Positions 1 through 5,671 of a stretch of DNA of 64,000 bases are shown one piece after another. Numbering within the stretch: position 1 is the first letter of the stretch; every line of letters starts with the position of its first letter. A program made the translations under genes and the position numbers. Location: assembly GCA_016187335.1 (NCBI GenBank), contig JACPJW010000001.1, positions 254,547-318,546 of the forward strand. The letters are read 5' to 3'. The notes beneath the pieces were generated by a model. It did not search any database, was not told the DNA's origin, and saw nothing but the letters and a program-made list of their open reading frames with translations. Source of the stretch: Candidatus Aenigmatarchaeota archaeon. GTDB lineage: Archaea > Aenigmatarchaeota > Aenigmatarchaeia > GW2011-AR5.

Positions 1-270
1 CCGTATGAAACCGTGATTGGGGGCAAAACAGTAACGGTTGTGGGGGGAACAGTGCTGGGTGAACATGGTGGATACAGAAGGGTAAGATTGTATATAAGAG
101 GGTGGCATGATATTGACTCTCTCGCAGTTATGCATAAAGGTCATACTGGGGAAGAAACTGTAATTGAAAGATATGTATTAGTACCTGTTCTGACTGTTAA
201 CGTATTGCCTGTGCTGCCTGTTGAATGCCCTGTTATTGGAAAATTATACGAACCTGCTGGCAGAAGATAA
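1..270 (+). CDS. C-terminal part of an unknown protein (cut by window edge)
   Basis: The frame is open from base 1 to a TAA at 268-270, so the start lies outside the window. The 89 visible residues are rich in Val and Gly, look beta-strand rich, and end in a Val/Pro-rich stretch. I recognise no family and see no membrane segment or metal motif. It converges on the minus-strand zinc-ribbon gene that follows. Confidence 0.5.
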   Translation, partial: PYETVIGGKTVTVVGGTVLGEHGGYRRVRLYIRGWHDIDSLAVMHKGHTGEETVIERYVLVPVLTVNVLPVLPVECPVIGKLYEPAGRR

Positions 271-311
271 AAACATACGTAATAAAAACAGAAATCATGA
301 GCAAATTTTTC

Positions 312-455
312 TCAGCACTTCTCGCACATCGTGCCGCAGTGCATGCCTGATTTGCTTGATTTGTAGCCGCAGTGCACGCACATGTACATATCCTTCGGCT
401 TCGCTGCCTTTCTTGATGCTTTCCTTGCTTTGGATGCCTTTCTTCTCTTTGCCAC
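312..455 (-). CDS. 47-aa basic zinc-ribbon protein
   Basis: This short gene starts at GTG (453-455) behind a good Shine-Dalgarno (AAGGTGA, 461-467). The first 20 residues are a Lys/Arg/Ala-rich basic tail (AKRRKASKARKASRK), which suggests nucleic-acid binding. The rest holds a compact four-cysteine knuckle: CVHC about 20 residues before CEKC, with another Cys in HCGTMC between. An in-frame GTG at 462-464 would add three residues, but the SD position favours the later one. It follows tRNA-Glu on the same strand and its SD lies in a leader hairpin. Zinc binding is inferred from cysteine spacing; the function is unknown. Confidence 0.65.
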   Translation of the reverse strand: MAKRRKASKARKASRKAAKPKDMYMCVHCGYKSSKSGMHCGTMCEKC

Positions 456-460
456 CAGAA

Positions 461-510
461 TCACCTTGAAATAAAATTGGAAGAAATCTTCTTAAGCGGG
501 AATTTCAAGG
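461..510 (-). promoter_or_regulatory. Leader hairpin that can mask the ribosome-binding site
   Basis: On the minus strand CCTTGAAAT (510-502) pairs perfectly with ATTTCAAGG (472-464). The 3' arm includes the AAGG of the SD (467-461) of the zinc-ribbon gene. A smaller GAAG/CTTC hairpin lies in the loop. The pairing is seen directly; translational control is inference. Confidence 0.5.
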
Positions 511-538
511 AAAGGTATCACTCGGAAGATGTGAAAAA

Positions 539-718
539 TGCTCCCGCCGGGATTTGAATGCCCGGATCCTTTCAATCTCTAAAGGATCTCCCGGGTCTCC
601 GGCTTTCTTTGATATCATTACAAAGCGTTTCTGCTTTGCTCTAACCTTTCAAAGATCGGCTGATTTTTCATGCCGTCGCGAAAGGCCGGAATCCTTGGCC
701 GGTCTAGACTACGGGAGC
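539..718 (-). tRNA. tRNA-Glu (anticodon TTC) with two introns
   Basis: The acceptor strands GCTCCCG (718-712) and CGGGAGC (546-540) pair fully, with discriminator A at 539 and no encoded CCA. The anticodon stem CCGGC/GCCGG flanks CTTTCG, and the anticodon TTC is at 682-680. Intron 1 is about 74 nt (605-678) at the canonical 37/38 site. A second insert of about 31 nt (559-589) splits the T arm between stem strand CCGGG (594-590) and loop TTCAAAT (558-552). It folds into an ATCCTTT/AAAGGAT hairpin. Removing both gives a normal 75-nt cloverleaf. Exact splice points may shift by a base or two. The tRNA lies 84 nt upstream of the zinc-ribbon gene, same strand. Confidence 0.88.
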
Positions 719-730
719 ATTTTTGTCAAA

Positions 731-908
731 ATAACATGCTCTAATATGAATCCACGTTTTTAGTCGTGGATTTTTATGTGCATGTTATCTCAGATACGCT
801 GTATTTTATCTACCGTCTAATTCATGGAGAGCGAAGCTCTCCTGAATTTCTCATAGGACTTCATGAGAAGTCCTTTGCAGAAAAGACGGTAGTTTTCAAC
901 GTATCTGA
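731..908. other. Strongly folded intergenic element (nested hairpins), possible structured RNA
   Basis: Two adjacent compound hairpins fill this gap. The first pairs ATAACATGC (731-739) with GCATGTTAT (780-788) and encloses ATCCACG/CGTGGAT (750-756/765-771). The second pairs TCAGATACG (790-798) with CGTATCTGA (900-908), encloses CTACCGTCT/AGACGGTAG (810-818/884-892), and inside that carries a 13-bp hairpin with one bulge (819-848) and an 8-bp hairpin (855-874). In minus orientation it lies between the membrane-protein gene and tRNA-Glu, 13 nt from the tRNA 5' end. It could be a 3' UTR structure, a processed leader or a repeat. No known RNA family is recognised. Confidence 0.55.
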
Positions 909-915
909 AGATAAA

Positions 916-1329
916 CTATGGAGAAACGTTTTTAATATGCTTGCGGGCGGCCTTTTTCTTCTTAAGAAGCGCCTCCTGTTTTTGTATGAGCACCTCTTGC
1001 TTTTTCATCTTCTTTTTTATCAGTTCCTCCTGCTTTCTGATCCTTTTTTCCATCAGTTCGGCCCTTTCCTTCAGCCGCTTGGCCGTGATTTCGCCCAGTT
1101 CCTGCGTCTTTATCAGGGTCCATGCAGCAAGCATGACAAGAATAGTGACAATGAAAGCTGTCATGAACTTTGCCGACACGCGCTCGCTGGGGGGTATTAT
1201 TGTCTCTATCCCGCTTCTCAAGGCATCGTTCCAGAACAAGCCTACGACAAACGCCAGGGCCGTGATTATGGCGCTGGTAAGCATCCCGTGTATATCGCGC
1301 TTCCGTGCATGCTCTTCCAGAGTTGCCAT
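916..1329 (-). CDS. Small two-TM membrane protein with charged coiled-coil tail
   Basis: The 137-residue protein has a short polar N-terminus, a first membrane helix at about residues 17-35 with an Asn-Asp pair just after it (LFWNDAL), a second helix at about 55-72, and a long Lys/Glu-rich C-terminal coiled coil (80-130). The architecture resembles the archaeal DUF5654 group, which I recall only loosely. The start is ATG behind AAGGA, 22 nt after the preceding Nudix gene, so the two are probably cotranscribed. The function is unknown. Confidence 0.65.
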   Translation of the reverse strand: MATLEEHARKRDIHGMLTSAIITALAFVVGLFWNDALRSGIETIIPPSERVSAKFMTAFIVTILVMLAAWTLIKTQELGEITAKRLKERAELMEKRIRKQEELIKKKMKKQEVLIQKQEALLKKKKAARKHIKNVSP

Positions 1330-1351
1330 GATTATTCCTTGCGGCGCTTGA

Positions 1352-1945
1352 TTAAATGCTTTGCTGCCGTACTGCTTCCGTAATGTGAGCCGCGGCTATT
1401 CTTGACCAGTTCTCAAGGTTGTGCTTCTTCAGGCCTTCCAGAGGCACCAGTTTTCCTTCCAGGATGTCTTTTTCCCTGACGGCAATCTTGGAGCTGCCTT
1501 TGACAACATAGCATACGCCAAAGTGAACCTTGCCCACGTCGTTGCTGTCGTCGTTGATAAAGCCAAGGGGTTTCGGGCTGAAGCGGCCGCGATAGCGGAC
1601 CTCTTCAAAGAATTCCCGTTCCAGGGCCTTGCCAATTATTTCAGAAATTTTGCCGTCCTCTTCCCTTATATGCCCGCCGACGCCGATGCTGTACAAATTG
1701 TGCAGCCTTGCTTCGCCGCTGTTTTTCAGGCGCTGCATCATAAAAACCCTGGTTCCGTGGATAAAAATAATGTAAGGTATTATCTGCTTCAGTGAAGGGT
1801 CTTCTTCTACTTCATCCCTGTTTTTGAAGAAAGCATGCCTTTTGATTTCCTCAAGCAATTTTTCGTTCCCTTCGTAAGGAATAAACCCCTGGAAATCCTT
1901 CTTGAGCAGGAATTTCCTCGGGACGACCATTATTTTTTCTTGCAT
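1352..1945 (-). CDS. Nudix-family phosphohydrolase
   Basis: The protein has a Nudix fold with an extended Nudix loop: GGHI, an insertion, then SE, seven residues and REFFEEVR, which supplies the metal-binding glutamates. The N-terminus (KIMVVPRKFLLKKDFQGF) and the HNLYSIGVGGH segment resemble the MutT-like phosphoesterase group COG4112. The substrate is unknown, most likely a nucleoside diphosphate derivative. The open frame continues back to the 3' end of tRNA-Val, but that part is repeat sequence, so I start at ATG 1945; ATG 1930 is an alternative. It is one of four Nudix genes in the window, three of them in this tRNA/nucleotide array. Confidence 0.82.
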   Translation of the reverse strand: MQEKIMVVPRKFLLKKDFQGFIPYEGNEKLLEEIKRHAFFKNRDEVEEDPSLKQIIPYIIFIHGTRVFMMQRLKNSGEARLHNLYSIGVGGHIREEDGKISEIIGKALEREFFEEVRYRGRFSPKPLGFINDDSNDVGKVHFGVCYVVKGSSKIAVREKDILEGKLVPLEGLKKHNLENWSRIAAAHITEAVRQQSI

Positions 1946-2029
1946 ATTTTTCCGCCAGCGCTTTATCTCATAATATTTTTCTTTCCGTGCACGCTTTTTT
2001 TGATGAAACTTTTTTCTAAAAAGTTTCAA
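1944..2029 (-). repeat. Two abutting copies (C and E) of the hairpin repeat, between tRNA-Val and the Nudix gene
   Basis: On the minus strand copy C (2029-1972) reads hairpin GAAACTTTTT/AAAAAGTTTC, then ATCAAAAAAAGCG, TGCACGGAAAG and AAAAATATTATG. Copy E (1966-1944) repeats the tail, AAAGCGCTGGCGGAAAAATAT, and runs into the Nudix start codon. Copy C begins one base after the tRNA-Val discriminator and is homologous to the anticodon-loop intron of that tRNA. Confidence 0.7.
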
Positions 2030-2275
2030 TGGGTCGGGGCGGATTCGAACCGCCGGCTTATGCCTCTCATACCCTTGTGACAGTATTTTCCGCCAGCGCT
2101 TTTTTGATCAAACTTTTTCTAAAAGTTTGAAAGGGCTGTAAGGGCATCGTCATCTGTGGTTCGTAGTCTGCGAACCAAGATCTCAAAGACCTACGGTCTT
2201 TGCAGATAACCAATTTCTGAACTTTCTTTTGATAGAACTTTTCTTTCTAAGAAAAGTTCTCTAGACCACCGACCC
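2030..2275 (-). tRNA. tRNA-Val (anticodon TAC) with three introns
   Basis: The acceptor GGGTCGG (2275-2269) pairs with CCGACCC (2037-2031); discriminator A is at 2030; no CCA is encoded. Exon blocks TAGA, TTGGTTAT (2213-2206), GACGATGCCCTTACA (2151-2137) and AGGCATAAGCC plus T arm GGCGG-TTCGAAT-CCGCC join into a 75-nt cloverleaf with anticodon TAC at 2140-2138. Intron 1 (2214-2259, 46 nt) and intron 2 (2152-2205, 54 nt) lie in the D loop; intron 3 (2066-2136, 71 nt) is at 37/38. Introns 1 and 3 belong to the dispersed hairpin repeat; intron 2 is a stem ATCTG/CAGAT enclosing two hairpins. The tRNA starts 2 nt after the broken Nudix gene's stop. Splice points are approximate. Confidence 0.9.
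2082..2136 (-). repeat. Hairpin repeat copy D, forming tRNA-Val intron 3
   Basis: On the minus strand: GCCCTTT, hairpin CAAACTTTT/AAAAGTTTG, then ATCAAAAAAGCGCTGGCGG and AAAATACT. The repeat starts at the 5' splice site (2136). It shares its ACAGCCC entry and GCGCTGGCGGAAA end with tRNA-Ser intron 1. Confidence 0.72.
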
Positions 2276-2277
2276 AG

Positions 2278-2721
2278 TCATAAACGCATCGCTAATTTTA
2301 TTTCTTGCGCTTTTTCTATCCATAAAGGTATGCTACCAAACGAGAACTTTTTATTATAGGTATTATCCGAATCCGATGAAACCGGCAAAACCCATTCGAA
2401 TTTGACATTCTCGTCGCTCAATTTAATAGATGACATTTCGGTAGTAGCTAAATAAATGACACCTATCCTTATTTTCTTATCCCAAAATTTTGCGATATCG
2501 ACATAAACAGGATAAATTTCATCTGGAACTATTTTTGTTTCTTCTTCGACTTCACGTAAGATCGCCTGTTCAAGCGTTTCACCTAGATGTACTTTCCCGC
2601 CCGGCAGGTCCTAGGTGCCGGATTTATGGCCATACTTCTTACCTGCCTGAAGCAGCAGTACCTTGTCATTCCTGAATATCACGATTTTCTGAAACACGCC
2701 GTCTGGGATGAATTCAGCCAT
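2278..2721 (-). pseudogene. Nudix hydrolase broken by an in-frame TAG at a conserved Trp
   Basis: Reading through gives 147 residues with a good Nudix box (GGKVHLGETLEQAILREVEEE). Codon 37 is TAG (2611-2613), in SGT-stop-DLPGG, where relatives have Trp; TGG to TAG is a single transition. It is probably a nonsense mutation or base-call error. Readthrough is unlikely because other genes here end normally in TAG. The ATG is just after the preceding gene's stop, and the final TGA is 2 nt before tRNA-Val. The C-terminal half is more AT-rich than its neighbours, which hints at acquisition. Confidence 0.8.
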
Positions 2722-2723
2722 GC

Positions 2724-3284
2724 TTATTCCTCGTGAAGGTATTTGTCAAGCGGATGGTGCTCTTTTTCATAGTATTTCAGTGCTTCCTCTATAATCGAGA
2801 TGTCCTTGGCTTTGGCGCCGCTGGAGAAAAATTCAACAATGAAAGATGCCGCCTCGTCCGCGTCCGCGGCGACCTTGTCGCATGTTAGTTTGACAAAGGG
2901 ATGAATCCAGTCTCTGAATACCTTGCCCATGATTTTCTTTTCATGCCTGTTGAAGCGTCCTCCTTTAGGCGCTATGCCTATCAGAGGCTTCTTGAAATGC
3001 TTTGCTATAAGCATTTCCTGCGAGGCTCCGATGCCAATGTCGTCTGCAAGGTTTACAATTACTATGTCTGCGGATTTTATCATGAACGCATCCCTGCCCA
3101 CAACGAACCGCTCGTTATTGTCGTCAAAATAAGAACCGTCGTGGTATTTCGAAGGGTCTAGATTGATTATTTCGAAGCCCGTCTTCTCCGTGAGCTTTTT
3201 GCATAAGCTGTCACGCCAGTCATGCGCACCTTCTTCCGGCTCTGTTATGCTTCCTGCGACGTAAATCTTTATTTTTCTTGTCAT
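2724..3284 (-). CDS. Nucleoside 2-deoxyribosyltransferase-like protein
   Basis: The 186-residue protein opens with KIYVAGSI, the start of the nucleoside 2-deoxyribosyltransferase/Rossmann-like fold. RDAFMIKSADIVIVNL and GIGASQEMLIAKHFKKP follow, matching the Asp and Glu positions that bind and cleave the N-glycosidic bond in that superfamily. Likely substrates are (deoxy)nucleosides or nucleotides. ATG 3284 overlaps the stop of the upstream Nudix gene (ATGA), so the two are coupled. Together with MazG and the Nudix enzymes it points to nucleotide-pool cleaning. The exact substrate cannot be read from sequence. Confidence 0.78.
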   Translation of the reverse strand: MTRKIKIYVAGSITEPEEGAHDWRDSLCKKLTEKTGFEIINLDPSKYHDGSYFDDNNERFVVGRDAFMIKSADIVIVNLADDIGIGASQEMLIAKHFKKPLIGIAPKGGRFNRHEKKIMGKVFRDWIHPFVKLTCDKVAADADEAASFIVEFFSSGAKAKDISIIEEALKYYEKEHHPLDKYLHEE

Positions 3285-3739
3285 AATTCCCTTACCTCGT
3301 GTTTTAGCAGCTTTTTCGCGTCCTTGTCGAAATAAAAGCGCCCGTGGAATTTCCTGCCGCTGAGCATCAGCGGCATCCAGACGGCGTCGTCCGGCCACAT
3401 GTCCTTGTACGGCACTTTGCTTACTGGAAACCATTTGGGCGCGGCTTCCTTTGTTTCCTTTTCAATGCCGTCGTAGTCATCGGCAACAAAAACATGGACA
3501 TGCCAGTTTACGACATCATACTGCCCGAAGAAAAACTCCAGTTCGCCTGCTTTTCTGGGGTTGTCCGGGACTATGCCTGTTTCTTCCAAAACCTCGCGCG
3601 ACGCCGCTTCCGCTATATCCTCGTTCATCCCTACCTTGCCGCCGGGGCCGTTCCATTTGCCGGCGCCGAAGCCGCGCTTCTTCTGTATCAGCAGCACCTT
3701 GCCGGCCTTGATGACGTAGCATAACGTAGCAGTTGTCAT
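3281..3739 (-). CDS. MTH1-like Nudix hydrolase (8-oxo-dGTPase type)
   Basis: This 152-residue Nudix protein has a canonical box (GGKVGMNEDIAEAASREVLEE, then TG). It has the MTH1-style features GFGAGKWNGPGG before the box, the HVHVF strand, and MWPDDAVWMP near the C-terminus, where MTH1 places its base-recognition WPDD. It probably hydrolyses oxidised purine deoxynucleoside triphosphates to monophosphates. I start at ATG 3739 behind GGAGTGA; the frame extends to 3778 but would overlap mazG. It lies 4 nt after mazG and overlaps the next gene by 4 nt. Confidence 0.85.
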   Translation of the reverse strand: MTTATLCYVIKAGKVLLIQKKRGFGAGKWNGPGGKVGMNEDIAEAASREVLEETGIVPDNPRKAGELEFFFGQYDVVNWHVHVFVADDYDGIEKETKEAAPKWFPVSKVPYKDMWPDDAVWMPLMLSGRKFHGRFYFDKDAKKLLKHEVREL

Positions 3740-3743
3740 AGCA

Positions 3744-4070
3744 TCACTCCGGTCTTTTATGGAATCCTCCATCATCAAGCCTGCGATTCACTTTCTCGTA
3801 TTTTTCCAACAGGATTTTTTCCGGGTCAGCGCCCAGCTCGGAAAGCAGCAGAAAGCCGAAGGTTATCACGTCGGCTGCTTCTTCCGCAAGGTCTTTGAAA
3901 AACTCTTCCTTGCTTATGGGGTCCCCTCTCTTCAGCTTTTTGACATTGTTGAGCACCTCGCCCGCTTCCCCGCCCATTGCTATGGAGTAAAATTCCCAGT
4001 TGAACGCCTTGTTCTTGTCGTGCTTCCTGTCCCTTTCGTGAGCAATCCTTGCGAACTCGTTTATGTGCAT
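3744..4070 (-). CDS. MazG-like nucleotide pyrophosphohydrolase
   Basis: The 108-residue all-alpha protein carries the MazG metal-binding signature: GEAGEV, then about 26 residues later LAEEAADVITF. This family cleaves (d)NTPs to monophosphates and pyrophosphate. ATG 4070 follows the hydrolase stop directly (TGATATG) with a GGGAGTG sequence upstream. It sits in the same operon as a MTH1-like Nudix enzyme, which supports a role in removing aberrant nucleotides. Confidence 0.82.
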   Translation of the reverse strand: MHINEFARIAHERDRKHDKNKAFNWEFYSIAMGGEAGEVLNNVKKLKRGDPISKEEFFKDLAEEAADVITFGFLLLSELGADPEKILLEKYEKVNRRLDDGGFHKRPE

Positions 4071-4071
4071 A

Positions 4072-4920
4072 TCAGACCACACTCCCAAGCCATTTTAGCA
4101 CCGCTGCGCTTAATTCCTTTTCCCTGCCTTCAAAGCTGTGGTTGGCGCCTTTGATTATTTCCCATGCAAATTTTCCGGACCTGGTCTTGCCGGCAAGTAT
4201 TTCCATATAAGTTTTAACGGGCTTTACTGCGTACTCTTCCTTTGAGCCGAAGACGGCAAGCATCGGTATCTTGATTTTGGAAAATATTTTCAGGCCGGAG
4301 TCGTAATTGAACAGCTGTGCTTCCGTGTTTTCAGGGTCTGCAAAACTCAGGAACCGCTTGGGTGCGAAGCCCCAGAATTCTTTCAAAAGAACTTCTTTAC
4401 CAGTCATCTTTTTTGCCTTTTTTACAATCTTATCGAAACCCTTTCCTGCCTGCTTTCTTGCTATGTTGTAATCATCGGCAGGCGCAAGAAGAACCAGTGC
4501 CTTCACATTCTTGTCCTTGGTTTTGTATTGATAGAAAGTTATCTTCTGGCATCCCGTGCTGTGCCCCATTAAGATGATATTTTCATATCCAAGATCTTGC
4601 ACAGCCTTGACCGAGCCCTTTATGTCGTGTATGCAGTCTTCAAACCTTTCCTTTGCCGTGCCGAAATACAGGCTTTTTTTGCTGCCTTTTTTGTCAAAAC
4701 GAAAAACTACTCCCAGTCCCCGGTTACTGGGTAGAAAAAGGTCAAAATTATTTTTCTTTATTTCATTTACCATGTCTTCGGTTATTGACCATGCAAAGAA
4801 ACTGTCTGTCATCCCGAATACGTTTATGATTACATTCTTCGTTTTCCTGCCTGATTTGAACAGCAAACCCGACAATGCAAGACCGTCCGACGCGTAAAAC
4901 TTCACGAGTTCTGCTTTCAT
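4072..4920 (-). CDS. Alpha/beta hydrolase
   Basis: The 282-residue protein has the alpha/beta-hydrolase nucleophile elbow GHSTG, a following LLAPADDY strand, an AVFGSKEE segment where the acid usually sits, and the catalytic His in GANHSFEG near the C-terminus. It resembles DUF1749-like or lysophospholipase-like hydrolases; the substrate is unknown. I place the start at ATG 4920, three bases after the 3' end of tRNA-Ser. The frame runs up to 4956, but that segment is tRNA sequence, so the longer start is rejected. It is the first protein gene of the array. Confidence 0.8.
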   Translation of the reverse strand: MKAELVKFYASDGLALSGLLFKSGRKTKNVIINVFGMTDSFFAWSITEDMVNEIKKNNFDLFLPSNRGLGVVFRFDKKGSKKSLYFGTAKERFEDCIHDIKGSVKAVQDLGYENIILMGHSTGCQKITFYQYKTKDKNVKALVLLAPADDYNIARKQAGKGFDKIVKKAKKMTGKEVLLKEFWGFAPKRFLSFADPENTEAQLFNYDSGLKIFSKIKIPMLAVFGSKEEYAVKPVKTYMEILAGKTRSGKFAWEIIKGANHSFEGREKELSAAVLKWLGSVV

Positions 4921-4956
4921 GAGCGCTGGGAGAGGGAATTTCCCGACCCTTTCCAT

Positions 4957-5001
4957 AATATTTTCTTTTCCGTCGACGCTTTTCTTTCCAAAAGAAAAGG
5001 G
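4957..5001 (-). repeat. Hairpin repeat copy B, inside the tRNA-Ser T-loop intron
   Basis: On the minus strand: CCCTTTTC hairpin (CTTTTCTTT/AAAGAAAAG), then GCGTCGACGGAAAAGAAAATATT. Nearly identical to the free-standing copy at 44829-44875 outside the hairpin loop. Confidence 0.7.
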
Positions 5002-5046
5002 TCGCTTTGAACCCTCGCGGGCTTTCGCCCACAGGATGTTTACAAG

Positions 5047-5083
5047 CCTTTCCGCCAGCGCTTTTCACGTTAGCAAAAAGGGC
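5047..5083 (-). repeat. Hairpin repeat copy F, inside the tRNA-Ser anticodon intron
   Basis: On the minus strand: GCCCTTTTTGC, a short loop, then GAAAAGCGCTGGCGGAAAGG. It shares both ends (ACAGCCCTTT and AAGCGCTGGCGGAAA) with tRNA-Val intron 3, at the same 37/38 site of a different tRNA. Confidence 0.68.
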
Positions 5084-5145
5084 TGTAGCAATCCTGCGCC
5101 GTAACCAGGCTTGGCTATCCCAGCTTCTAACCTCATTTCCTTCTT

Positions 5146-5157
5146 AATATTTTTAAA
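5146..5157 (-). promoter_or_regulatory. TATA box for tRNA-Ser and the minus-strand array
   Basis: TTTAAAAATATT is centred about 26-27 nt upstream of the tRNA-Ser 5' end (5124), the standard archaeal TATA-to-start spacing. It would make tRNA-Ser the first gene of the co-directional array. Confidence 0.55.
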
Positions 5158-5200
5158 GAGGCTTTGTGACACGACTTTTAAGCAAAAACAGCCAGACATC

Positions 5201-5210
5201 TTTATATTCA
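5201..5210 (+). promoter_or_regulatory. TATA box of the PRC-barrel gene
   Basis: TTTATATTC lies 30-40 nt before the chosen ATG (5241), giving a predicted start near 5232 and a very short leader that holds AAGGTGA. Confidence 0.45.
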
Positions 5211-5240
5211 TGTTAAGCGTATATTATGCAAGGTGATGGC

Positions 5241-5540
5241 ATGGCCATAAACGTGAAGAGCTATTCCGAATTGACCCGCAAAGATGTTTTTACTGACAAG
5301 GGCGTTTACGCCGGCAAGGTCGTTGACGTTGGTCTTGACCTGGAAAGGTTCCGGGTGCGCTCCCTGGTCGTTGACGCCGTGCGCGGCTCGTTTCTGGCTA
5401 ATTTGGTAGGCGACAAGAAAGGCGTCGTGATTCCTTTCACGATGGTCAGGAGCGTCGGCGACATCGTGCTGATAAAGCACATACAGCCGATGATGGAAGA
5501 AGAGCAGCCTGCAGCAGCAGAAGCAACGGCAAGGGCTTAA
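5241..5540 (+). CDS. PRC-barrel domain protein
   Basis: The roughly 80-residue PRC-barrel follows the usual course: SYSELTRKDVFTDKGVYAGKV, then VDVGLDLERFRVRSLVV, a VVIPFTMVRSVGDIVLI strand, and an acidic Ala/Glu-rich tail. Archaeal PRC-barrel proteins include the SepF-associated cell-division factors CdpB1/B2 and small adaptor proteins; this may be one of them, but no partner is nearby. ATG 5241 is chosen because AAGGTGA precedes it; ATG 5226 would add five residues. Confidence 0.72.
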   Translation: MAINVKSYSELTRKDVFTDKGVYAGKVVDVGLDLERFRVRSLVVDAVRGSFLANLVGDKKGVVIPFTMVRSVGDIVLIKHIQPMMEEEQPAAAEATARA

Positions 5541-5671
5541 GTTTTTTCTTTGACCTGATTTATCTATGCGTATCGCAGGTTACGTCCAGATCTGCGTAGG
5601 TTCCCCCCAGTCTGGGATTTTGCGCTAAAATCATGCTATCTTTTAATACGTTAACCAACAAAATATGCACG

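Larger units (their letters stand above)
4924..5124 (-). tRNA. tRNA-Ser (anticodon GCT), type II, with two introns
   Basis: The acceptor GCTGGGA (5124-5118) pairs with TCCCAGC (4931-4925), with discriminator G at 4924, typical of archaeal tRNA-Ser. D arm GCC/GGC; anticodon stem CAGGA (5096-5092)/TCCTG (5036-5032); anticodon GCT at 5089-5087. The long variable arm is GGGC-GAAA-GCCC (5030-5019). T stem GAGGG (5016-5012) pairs with CCCTC (4936-4932). Intron 1 (about 5038-5085, 48 nt) is at 37/38. Intron 2 (about 4938-5005, 68 nt) is inside the T loop after TTCAAA and folds by CGACCCTTT/AAAGGGTCG. Removal leaves an 85-nt class II tRNA. Both introns carry the hairpin repeat. A simple scan would miss this gene. 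Confidence 0.87.

Noticed and set aside
1352-2029. Nudix ORF extended to the end of tRNA-Val
   Set aside because: The extra 28 codons are hairpin-repeat sequence and would start at TTG next to the tRNA; ATG 1945 fits the family.
2611-2613. TAG as pyrrolysine or a recoded sense codon
   Set aside because: The site is a conserved Trp and many genes here (for example polB, the Lhr helicase, porA) stop normally at TAG.
4921-4956. Longer start of the alpha/beta hydrolase
   Set aside because: This segment is the 3' part of tRNA-Ser (T stem, acceptor and part of the T-loop intron).
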